Below are positions 55,020 to 64,000 of a stretch of 64,000 nt of DNA, in pieces. The position numbers and the translations under genes were made by a program. Position 1 is the first letter of the stretch; each line of letters starts with the position of its first letter. Source of the DNA: Balaenoptera acutorostrata (Eukaryota > Chordata > Mammalia > Artiodactyla > Balaenopteridae); the NCBI RefSeq assembly GCF_949987535.1, contig NC_080067.1, positions 27,246,039-27,310,038 of the forward strand, read 5' to 3'. The notes below the pieces were generated by a model. That model worked only from the letters and a program-made list of their open reading frames with translations, did not search any database and had not been told where the DNA came from.

Positions 55020-57560
55020 TCATTTACTCAAAATGTGCTGAATTTTAAGTGTCAGGAATTTTGTCAAGCCTACAGAGATAGAAGAGGTAGCCTGTGACTT
55101 CAAGGAACTTGAGTCCGGGGAAGGAGGCAATAGATGATCACAAGATAAGCCCTGAGCTCCTAGGGGCTCAGAACCAAAGCTCCTAGCTGGGGCTGATGGA
55201 GCCTGGGCTTCCCAGTGGGGACAGGTCCAGGTAGCTGTGACTAAAACAAAGAAACCACAAGTGAGTGTAGACCCCGCAAGCCTGGGGTGTGGGGTGGTGA
55301 GTCAGGAGAGGCATGTTAAGGACACATCACCAGGGCCTCGTGGGCCTGCTCTCTAGCCTGAGGGTAGAAGGACCATGGCAGGGGTTGGGGAGAGAGCATG
55401 AGGGGCTGAGTGCTAGGAGATGAGGTCAGAGAGGTGTACCACAGGTCCAAGCAAGATGAGGAGCCATTGTAGGGCTTAAGTGGAGAGGAAACCATCTGAT
55501 GTGTTTAAAGGATCATGCTCACTGAAGTGTAGAGACCACAGGACGAGGCAAGGGTGGGTGGGGCCGTACAGGTGAGAGATGACAGTGGTTTGGTTAAGAG
55601 TGGGCATAACGAAAGCGTTAAGACTAGGTCACGTTCTGGATAGATGATTTTTAAGTCTTTAAAGAATTTCAAACATGCAAAAGTAGAATAGTACGGTGGA
55701 CCCCAGTGAACCCATCATCCAACTTCAACAATCAACCATTCACAGCCAATTTTGTTTTATGTGTACCCTCACCTGCTTCCCCTCTCTGTACTGTGTTATT
55801 TTGAAGTAGATCTCAGACATCATACTGTTTCATCTGTAAATACGTTCATATTTCAGAATGTACCTTTGTTAAAAAATAAGCGTTTTCAATATAACTGTAC
55901 GATTATAACCCCTTATAAATCCTTAATATTATCAAATCCATCCGTTAAAATTTCTGATTGTGTCATAATTGTCATAATCTTTTTTGCAATTTGAATCAGA
56001 ATCCAAATAAGGTCCCACACTACAGTTGGTTGATACAGCTGTGTGTCTTTTAATCTTCGGTTCCTCGCATCACTTTTTTTTCCCCCCCTTTGCAATTTAT
56101 TTTTGAGGAAATTAGGTCCTGGAGAGTTTCTCACGGTCTGAGAAGTAGCAAGACAACTTGCTAGGTTGGGTTATGTTCATCCATCAGGAGGCACATACAG
56201 TTTAGCTGAGATAGGAGAGGTACTTTGAAGATAAATCTGATAAGACGTGCAGGTGGTTTAGGTCCCAGGGGGTGAGGAAAACAGAAGAGTCAAGGATGAC
56301 TCCAAGCTTTGGGCCAGAGGAATTGGAAGGATGGAGTCACCAGCAGACAACTAGATACACGGATCAGAAGTTCAGAAGAGGGGACAGGCTTCAGGTATGG
56401 ATCTGAAACTTATATTTCATTCATTCAAAACATATATGAGCTAGGTAATGGGACTCCAAGAGTGGGCAAAACAGATAGTCCCTGGAGCTTGTGATCTAGT
56501 GGGGAACATAAAAAGCTAAATAATTACAACTGCAATAGACGCTGTGAAGAAGAGTTACATGGTGCTATAAGAACATCTAATGGGGGGACCTAACCGAGTC
56601 TGGGAGTCCAAGGGACATCCTTGAGGAAGTAACTTCTGAGCTGAGATCTAAGGGATGAATGAGAGTTGAAAGGGGAGAGGGTTTCCAGGTGGAGGGAATA
56701 GCATGTACAAAAGTCTGCTTCTAGAGGGAATACAGTGCCCTGGAATCAGTGGTGCAAGAGAGTGCAATAGAGAGAGGTCTGAGATGAGACTGGAGGACAG
56801 GAGCCAGGTTATGCAGGCCTCCCAGGTCATGCTAAGGACTTGGATCTTATACTAAGAGCAACAGAAAGCCACTGAACTGTTTCAAGCAGTTTGGGACACA
56901 AAGAGGTATTTTCATCAGTTTTGTATTGTGAAAAATCACTGTTGCTGAAATGTAGAGAATGAATTAGAGGACGGTAGTAGCCGGGAGTAGAGCAGTTAGG
57001 AAGCTACTGCAGGCTGGAGATGATGGTGGTGTGGATTGCGTACAGGCAGTGAACATAGAGAGAAGGGGGAGGATTTGAGAGCTATTTAAAAAATCAGCAG
57101 GACTTGATGTTGGATTGATATGGGAAGGAGGACTAGGAAGGGTCCAGGGTGACCTTTTGGTTTCAGAATTGTTGAAACTATAGGAATGTAAGGTGTCCTC
57201 TATGAAGCTTGTATAGGAAAAGAAGACAGAATCCCGGAAAACACCAGTTTTTGAAAGATGAGTTAAATAAAAGCCTTTAAAGGCTGAGGCAGAGACGGGG
57301 CCGAGAAGTCAGAGGAAAATGGGGGGCATGGCAGCCTAGGAAGCCAGAGATGAAGAACCTCTAAGAGAGGAGAGAATGATCAGTTGTGTCGAGTGGAGAT
57401 AAAGCCAAGTAGGGAAAGTCTGGGAAATGCCCTTTCGCCCTCAGCAACTGGTGACTGGTAGTGGGGTGCTGGTAAATGGTTACCCCCAGCCCTGTAGGGG
57501 GAGAAAGCCCGATTTATAGTGTGTGCCAGTGTCTGTGGTGTGAATACTCCTACCCTGGAT
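55020..57560 (+). repeat. Cluster of an ancient repeat family, at least two copies, one split by an L1
   Basis: Copy one covers about 55020-55650 ('ggctgagtgctaggagatga', 'ggcaagggtgggtggggccg'). It resumes at about 56215-56420 ('gaagagtcaaggatgactcc', 'ggaattggaaggatggagtc'). Copy two runs from about 56420 ('aacatatatgagctaggtaa') past 57400 ('gagaatgatcagttgtgtcg'). I recognise the text as a widespread mammalian repeat but cannot name it. Confidence 0.55.
55655..56110. mobile_element. Old L1 (L1M-type) 3' UTR fragment inside the ancient repeat
   Basis: 'aacccatcatccaacttcaa', 'caatcaaccattcacagcca', 'tgaagtagatctcagacatc' correspond step by step to the copy at 5.3-5.7 kb. The surrounding repeat breaks before it and continues after it. 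Confidence 0.65.
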
Positions 57561-57564
57561 GATT

Positions 57565-58490
57565 TTAAGCCACAACATGGTGTCAGTAAACATGAAGTTG
57601 GGAAGAGAGGCATCCAATGGGCTCATGAGAGCCGGTATGAGCCTGCCCTAGTGACTCAGCTGGTGATCTTGGCACGACTGGCTCCAGCGTGGTGGTGCGG
57701 GTGGGAACTGAGGGGTGGATGCGAGAGTGGAGGTGGAGAGAGTGAGGGAGACTCTTCTTTCAAGAAGCTTAGATCTGAAGGGGAGAAGAAAGACAGACAA
57801 AGGCAACCAGGGTTTGAAGGTTGGGATTCCCCCTGGTGAAACAGGGCGGAACAGAGGATGAGGAGGCAAGGGAGCTGAGAGCACTAGCGAGAGACTGAGT
57901 GTAGCCAAGAATTGTGGAGCCTGGGTTTAATGTAAGGAAGTGCAGACCTCGATATCTGACAGACACAAATGGAGGGTCAGACATGAGGTGTCTCAGGAAA
58001 GGCTAAAGGATCTATGTTCCGCATAGTGAAGGCTTAGAATTGCAGCAGTTTCCAGGTTCTAATATTTATCTAGGTGTTTTTTCACTGCCGTGTCTCCAGT
58101 GCTTAGAACATGGTCTCAGAGAGTAGATCTTAAAAGTTCTCATCACAAGAAAAAAGAAATTATAACTGTGTATGGTGATGGGTTGTAACTAGATTTCTCG
58201 TGGTGATCATTTTGCAATATACACTGTTGGGCTCAGGGCAGGCCATCCCAAAATATGCCACAATGGCACATTGATTATTTTGAATTAAAGTTACTTCAGA
58301 AATGACCAGTGCAACCTGTTCTTATATGGCCTCCCATGCAGTTGTAGTCAGATGCTGGTGGGGTGGAGTCAACTAAGGGCTTGACTGCACTGGGCATCAA
58401 AGCAGTCACAGCCAGCCCAGATCCAAGAGGGTGGAGGAACGGAGTCCTCTTCTCGATAGGGGAGAGGCGGACACGTACGGGGAGGGAAGG
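57565..58490. other. Intergenic, mostly unresolved
   Basis: 57600-57900 may be the tail of the ancient repeat ('aagaagcttagatctgaagg'). The rest is unique-looking. Confidence 0.35.
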
Positions 58491-58510
58491 GATTGATGGC
58501 AGGCATCTTT

Positions 58511-58791
58511 TTTTTTTTATTTATTTTTGGCTGTGTTGGGTCTTCGTTTCTGCGCGAGGGCTTTCTCTAGTTGGGGCAAGCGGGGGCCACTCTTCATCGC
58601 GGTGCACGGGCCTCTCACTATCGCGGCCTCTCTTGTTGAGGAGCACAGGCTCCAGACGCGCAGGCTCAGTAGTTGTGGCTCATGGGCCTAGTTGCTCCAC
58701 GGCATGTGGGATCTTCCCGGACCAGGGCTCGAACCCGTGTCCCCTGCATTGGCAGGCAGATTCTCAACCACTGCGCCACCAGGGAAGCCCC
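58511..58791 (-). mobile_element. CHR-type SINE, long form, inserted into the tail of an older SINE
   Basis: 'ggctgtgttgggtcttcgtt' to 'gcgccaccagggaagccc'. It is flanked by caggcatcttt at 58500-58510 and 58792-58802. The same motif belongs to the target duplication of the next SINE, so this is the later arrival. Confidence 0.9.
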
Positions 58792-58802
58792 CAGGCATCT
58801 TT

Positions 58803-58994
58803 TTTTTTTTTAATATCTATTTATTTATTTGGCTGCACTGGGTTTTAGCTGTGGCACTCAGGATCTTCATTGCGGCATGAGGGATCTTTAGTTGCGGCAT
58901 GCATGCGGGATCTAGTTCCCTGACCCGGGATCGAACCCGGGCCCCCTGCATTGGGAGCACAGAGTTTTAACCACTGGACCACCAGGGAAGTCCC
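58803..58994 (-). mobile_element. CHR-type SINE, short form, older of a nested pair
   Basis: 'ggctgcactgggttttagct' to 'ggaccaccagggaagtccc', with a B-box-like 'gatcgaacccgggccccctg'. Its original target duplication is atggcaggcatcttt (58496-58510) and atcgcagacatcttt (58995-59009), now separated by the second SINE. Confidence 0.88.
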
Positions 58995-59039
58995 ATCGCA
59001 GACATCTTTAGAGACAAGCTACTACAAGGGATAATTCCC

Positions 59040-59140
59040 TTGAGAAAACCATGGCACAGAGAAGTTAGATAACTTACCCAAGGTCCTACAGCTTACCCAC
59101 TGTGGAGTTAATCCCAGGCATCTGAGCTCCAGAGCCTGAT
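59040..59140 (-). repeat. MIR fragment
   Basis: 'ccatggcacagagaagttag', 'ataacttacccaaggtccta' and 'gagctccagagcctg' match a reverse MIR. Confidence 0.65.
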
Positions 59141-59460
59141 AGGAGAGGCAAAAGGGTACTGGAGCCCAAGAGCACAGCACAACCTCTCATAGCAAAGCTG
59201 TGGTGGTGAAGAGCACAGCATTATCCATAGTAGAACCAGAGAGTTCCTGGGGTTATCTATCAGGAGTTTGGGAGAGAGGAAGAAATTCTAAAAATACTAT
59301 GAATGGAAAGAAATGAGGAGAGTACAAATTGGGCCAAATTTCAAGGATGATCTAAACAAGGCTCTTTTTATGTTGGGGGTGAAATACGGTCTTGTGTGCC
59401 CCAAGGCAAATGGAAGACTTCATACTTTTGCTTGTCTCTCTCCAATCAGGAAATGGAATT

Positions 59461-59507
59461 GTGTGTGTGTGTGCGTGCGTGCGTGCACGTGTGTGTGTGT
59501 GTGTGTT
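59461..59507 (+). repeat. Imperfect TG microsatellite with CG interruptions
   Basis: TG units are interrupted by 'cgtgcgtgcgtgcacg', giving an alternating purine-pyrimidine run of about 47 bases. Confidence 0.95.
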
Positions 59508-59509
59508 GT

Positions 59510-62270
59510 TGTTCCTATAAGTAATTAAAATCTAAAACCTTTAGACATCTGCTCAAAAGGGTCAGACATGGGGGGAGCCTATAGCTGGACCAGAAGAGGT
59601 AGAACTGCGGTGTAGAGCAGCCTCAGAGAGGTTTTTCAAGCTCCTTCAGCGCCCCCTGCTGTACAATGTCATAGCCCTGAAAGTCTGGGTCGTCGCTTAC
59701 TTTAGGCAGGTCCTGGCCTCTACGGAAGGACAAGGAAAGGACATCTCTACTTCAAAAAGCTTACTCACTTCACTGGAGCAATGGGGTGTTGCCAGAGAGA
59801 AGCTGATTCGTTCCCAAGTGGCCTGTTTCCCTCACCCTGACAACATGAGAGAGTATATAGTTTAGGTCCTGTTAATTTCTAGCTTCTCAGTTTTACTGGG
59901 TCAAAAGGCCAGGTCCCGCACATTGACTTGGATGTGCCCAGCTCCTGTGTACATGTGGTGAGTGGGAAGAGCGGCGGGCCATTTCCCAGGTATTTTCTGA
60001 CGTTTGTCCTCCTAAAGAGCAAAGGTGAGAATTCGGGGCCACTCCTTCTGTCATGTCTCGTCACAGTGAGAACCAGCCTCCTGTTCTGCTATCGCTCATG
60101 CTGATGTGACAACGTTCCAGCCACTGGGAACTGCTCACCACTCAGCATCATTCTGACACCAAGTGAGAGGGCCCTGCCCTGGCCTCCTCCAGAGGTCCCC
60201 TCCCCTCGGGACAAAGAGTCTGCAGGGCCAGCAGAGATGGGCCCACCCAGAATCTGCACCATTCCCCAGACCGCACTCAGAGTACCCAGGACCTGAGAAT
60301 TCCCTGTCCCCTTCCAGGGCCTGCTCAGGCCTCTTCTCTGCCAGTGTCACTCTGCCAGGTCCCAGGGATGGCAAGGGGCAGCTGTTTGAAGGGGATTTGG
60401 ACAGAGTTTGGGATGTAGTTTTCAGGTCCACATGAGGCCCCCAGCAATGTGGGAAGGAGCAGAGTTGAGGTTAGGAAGGTATGGGAGGAAGACCAGGGCC
60501 CAGCCCTTCTTGTGCTGCCTCATTCCAGCCCAGAACACCAAAGAGATGGGAATTCCAGATTCAAACCTGGCCTTTCAGATTGTTATGAACGTATGTTTGT
60601 CAAGGGAAGAGAGTAGAGCGTATTTAATTAAGAACTTGTTAGCCTGATTTATAACTTTTAAATATTTTGATATATAATATATAGGCCTCCGTCTATGTGC
60701 TTGCCCTCAACCCTGCAAATGTTTGGGCACCGTTCCTCAAAATGCCTGGCTTTCCATCACACCGTCTGTGTACAAGCTCTGGGCCATATTGAAATGTCCA
60801 TCCCCACCACCACCACCCCCCTTATCCACAGGCATAATCATTTCTCAATATCTAGGTCCAAAACCCCAGCCCCTCAGACCTCTGCTGGCCTTCGCCTCAG
60901 TCCCACACAGCAATCTGAGATCATTCGTTTTCAACTCCAGCCCTGCTATCAGACAACCAGCCCCTCCAGGCTGAGCCCAGAGCTGGCTCATTTAGCTCTA
61001 CGTTTCCAACGTCAGAACGGCGCTCTCAAACATGAGGAGCGCCGAGTCCCCATTCTAGGGTGACCAGCCATCCCGGTGCATCCAGGAAGGAGGGTTTTCC
61101 CGAGATGCAGGACTCGAAGTGCTACAACGACACAGTCTTGGGAAAACCAGGCTGATTGGTGACCCTCACGGGGAAGAAGCTGTTCAGAAAGAAACAGGGC
61201 ATCAGCGGCCAGGACACGAGTAGAACAAAATGGCAATTTCAGTTTGAAACAATTAATGGGACTGTTGACTTTCCACCATCCACCCCTCCGCCTTGAGGAA
61301 ACTTCTAGACCACACAGAAATCTAGCCAGGCTGTGCAGGTCTGGGCTGGGAGAACGGAGGCGCAAGCATGGTTAAAGATGGTTTTATCTTTATTCCTTGG
61401 AAGAACCTTGAAAGAAGGTGTTGTTTCCACCGTTTAATACTTAAATTATTCATTTAAATGATTTAATTTAAAGAATTAAAAGATTTTAGTAGGGGCAACT
61501 CCTACTAAAATCCTTCAGTTATTTCACAAAGACTCCCCCTAGTCTCGTTTCTCTGAAGAAACTTGTGGGGAACCCAGCTCATCACGCAGCTTCCAGATGC
61601 CCACACAAGGCAATTCGTGGAGTACACTCTAAGGGTAAGTGATGGCCTGTCTCAGTCTTCCCAGCCCTCTCTCTCCCTCCCACCCCACCCCGAGTCCCCC
61701 ATCTGTCCTTCCAAGTGGGGTGGATGGGTTTTCCTGCTGAGTCCCTTTCTATTTTTATCATTAAAGCACCTGAACTTCCTTTAGAAACCACCCCTCAATC
61801 CCTTATTCCTCAACCCTACCTTCAGACCATGTGGGGAGCAGCGGGGGCTGGGTGGGTGGGAAATACAAGACTTAGTTTCTAGTACATTGTATGTCTACAT
61901 CTCAACACAAGAACAAAGAAACTGAGTCAGGATCTTCTCAATTGCCATAGACAGAATAGTTGGCTTTAAGCAAAACTGGATCCAAGGGCTCAGGCAAAGT
62001 TATATTCTCTCTCTCTCTCTCTCTTTTCTCTCTGCTCTACTTTCCTCTGGCTTCAGTCTCAGGCTGGTTCTCTGCAATTGATGGTAAAGATGTCCATGCT
62101 GAATGGAATAAAGTTTTCCTCCCCCCAAAAAAGTCTTCAAAAAGAGCAAAGACATTTCTAATAATAACCTCCCCCAACCATCAGAGTCTGGATTCAAACC
62201 CAGGACATCCAACATCATGGTTGACACTCATAATCTCTACTAGTAGGACACATTGATGTAAAGTCAGTCA
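59510..62270. other. Intergenic DNA, nothing firm
   Basis: Unique-looking, with overlapping short open frames at 60135-60435 on both strands but no recognised family. It includes a short AT-rich inverted segment near 61437-61490. 62006-62032 is a CT microsatellite. Confidence 0.4.
62006..62032 (+). repeat. Short (TC)n microsatellite
   Basis: About 18 bases of uninterrupted TC, then 'ttttctctct'. Confidence 0.9.
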
Positions 62271-62274
62271 TAAG

Positions 62275-62470
62275 GACCGCAAAACACACAGCATTCAGAG
62301 CTAGGCACTGTGCCAGATGCTTTCATCTCTATTTCATCTCTATTCCTCAGAAGAACCTGAAAAGAAAGTATTGTTTTCACCATTTAATAGATGAAAAGGT
62401 CCAAGTCCAAGGCCTTCACCACTCTGAACAATGAGAATCGACATAGGAAATGAGAACCCAGTTTCCTGGC
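62275..62470 (-). repeat. MIR-like fragment
   Basis: 'gagctaggcactgtgccaga', 'ttcctcagaagaacctgaaa' and 'caccatttaatagatgaaaa' match a degraded reverse MIR. Confidence 0.55.
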
Positions 62471-62474
62471 AGTT

Positions 62475-63045
62475 CCTCGACCTCGGATGAAAATTGGAAT
62501 CAGGATACAGAAGCCTTCTCTCTCTCCCCGTCACCTCATCTCTGTGTCCCCTTCGTGTTCACATTTACTCAGTTCTCTCTGTGCTGGCTGGCCTTCTCTG
62601 CCTCTTCCTGCCCGCAGTGGAAGATGCTGGCCATCTCTGCAGGACAGGCAAAGTCTCTATCAGAGACTGATTGCCATGCCTGTGTCCTAATTGCCAATTT
62701 CTGGAAAAGGAAATATGATTCCCACCCTCCCCTACTCCCCACTGAAGGGATTGGTTCCCCTCAGTCAGTTTACTCCTGGTCCAATGAACTCTGGTTAAAG
62801 GGACAGAGCCCTGTTAGAAGATGGCTGCAGAGACCCGACCTTGAGGGCAAAGCATGATCCATAATCGGAGGTGGCAGGTGGGCTGGGAGAGGCCCTCGAG
62901 TGCCCATCACGTGGTCCCATGGGGACAGGAGCTGCTTAGTCAGTAACTGCATCAGTGTGACCCTCAAAACCTGTCATGGTGGCCTCGACTTTGCTGCCCA
63001 GCTTTCTACCCCAGTCTCCCACTGCAGTTGTACCCAGGCAGTTAT
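62475..63045. other. Intergenic DNA, nothing recognised
   Basis: C/T-rich then mixed unique-looking sequence; short open frames have no recognisable homology. Confidence 0.4.
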
Positions 63046-63060
63046 AAAAAAGTCTCATGG

Positions 63061-63351
63061 GACTTCCCTGGTGGCGCAGTGGTTAAGAACCTGCCTGCCA
63101 ATGAAGGGGACACGGGTTTGAGCCCTGGTCCGGGAAGATCCCACATGCAGCAGAGCAACTAAGCCCGTGTGCCACAACTACTGAGCCCGTGTGCTGCAAC
63201 TACTGAAGCCTGCGTGCCTAGAGCTCGTGCTCTGCAGTAAGAGAAGCCACCGCAATGAGAAGCCCGTGCACCGCAACGAAGAGCAGCCCCCGCTCCCCGC
63301 AACTAGAGAAAGCCTGCGCAGCAATGAAGACCTAACACAGCCAAAAAAAAA
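63061..63351 (+). mobile_element. CHR-type SINE, long form, full length
   Basis: 'gacttccctggtggcgcagt' through 'ctaacacagcc' and a poly-A end. A 15-base target duplication with one mismatch (aaaaaagtctcatgg / aaaaaagtctcctgg) lies at 63046-63060 and 63352-63366. It is the only long-form CHR element on the + strand. Confidence 0.94.
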
Positions 63352-63366
63352 AAAAAAGTCTCCTGG

Positions 63367-64000
63367 CATGGAGGTGGGCTCAGGCCTTACCAACAGCCGC
63401 GTTTCACAGGTCTCTGTGGGTGAGATGGCGCATGACAATGTGAAGTGTGGGATTTGGTAGAGGTATTTGTAAAGGACGCCTCATCCTTTACATAAAAAAG
63501 TGAACTTATTTTGACAGAGTGTCTTCACCTCACTTTGTCAAACTGCAAACATGTTATTCTTAAGAAATTTTATACACTTGTTTATGTGAAACCTGTGTTT
63601 TTAATGTGTTCTTTTTGAGAAAAGTATTCCTTAAAAAAGAAAGAAAACATGTTTATATCTGGAAAATGAGTCTTGTAAACAAGCCATTCACATTTGAGAG
63701 AAAGACGATGGAGGCAGGTTAGGATCTATGCTTAAATTCCTGACTGCTGTGACCTCCAACCCCCTGGTAAAAGTTTTAGCATGAAAACCCAGTCTGCCCT
63801 ACCCTCTCTGAGATCAATCTTGTGACATCTCTCTGAACACTGAACCAGACACACAGACCTGAAGGAGACTCTATCCCTGTGTGGACCAGAGAGGAAGATC
63901 CTGCCAGCAGAGGTCACTGAAGCTCCAGCTGGGACTCAGCAGGAGAGCCCATTCCAGTACTGTGCCTGCCCCTCTTCCCTTTCTAGTAACTTGCTCCCTG
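63367..64000. other. Intergenic DNA to the window end, nothing recognised
   Basis: Unique-looking sequence. No exon of a neighbouring gene is visible. Confidence 0.4.

Noticed and set aside
60135..60435. Overlapping ~90-98 codon frames on both strands
   Set aside because: No homology, start context or splice evidence; moderately GC-rich intergenic sequence.
1..64000. CRISPR arrays, bacterial operons, insertion sequences or integrated phage
   Set aside because: No regularly spaced direct repeats, no ribosome-binding-site-led ORF series and no such proteins. All repeats fit mammalian families.

Overview
This window is vertebrate nuclear DNA from a cetartiodactyl mammal, most probably a cetacean (whale or dolphin). 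The evidence is at least twelve tRNA-derived SINEs of the CHR type. Some have the long form (running between 'cttccctggtggcgcagtgg' and the '...gacccaacacagcc' poly-A end) and some the short form ('ggaattccctggcggtccag'). Many still have clean target-site duplications. I saw no ruminant BovB/Bov-tA and no pig PRE-1 elements. Prokaryotic features (operons, CRISPR, IS elements) are absent, and I saw no free-standing tRNA or rRNA gene.

Only one protein-coding gene is firmly supported: ZBTB38 (also called CIBZ), a methyl-CpG-binding BTB/zinc-finger transcription factor of the Kaiso family. Its whole reading frame lies in one exon on the + strand (46949-50542, 1,197 residues). A splice acceptor ends immediately before the ATG, and a 3' UTR of about 2.8-3.0 kb follows. 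The roughly 47 kb before it reads as intron and 5' non-coding territory of the same gene. That stretch contains one strong CpG island (about 9.48-10.33 kb) with a splice donor, a plausible alternative promoter with a first exon. Three further stretches have acceptor/donor pairs that make them candidate non-coding exons (10553-10619, 11397-11501, 42663-42793). These exons are inferences from splice signals only.

Layout. 1-9.4 kb: intronic or upstream DNA with a hAT-type DNA transposon split by a SINE, and L1 fragments. 9.48-11.5 kb: CpG island and candidate 5' exons. 11.5-38.4 kb: intron with many MIR, MER5A-like, L2-like and LTR-like relics, three SINEs and two long dinucleotide repeats. 38.4-40.6 kb: one hAT-Charlie-like element holding three later insertions (a SINE with a TA microsatellite, a Tigger-like element, and an L1 3' end). 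41.7-45.2 kb: four SINEs in 3.5 kb. 46.9-53.5 kb: ZBTB38 coding exon and 3' UTR. 53.6-64 kb: downstream intergenic DNA with a cluster of an ancient repeat family, a SINE-in-SINE pair and another full-length SINE.

I found no evidence of a novel multi-gene system. The most informative leads are the candidate promoter and 5' exons with their upstream reading frame, the start codon sitting on the first base of its exon, and the well-preserved nested insertions, which date one another.
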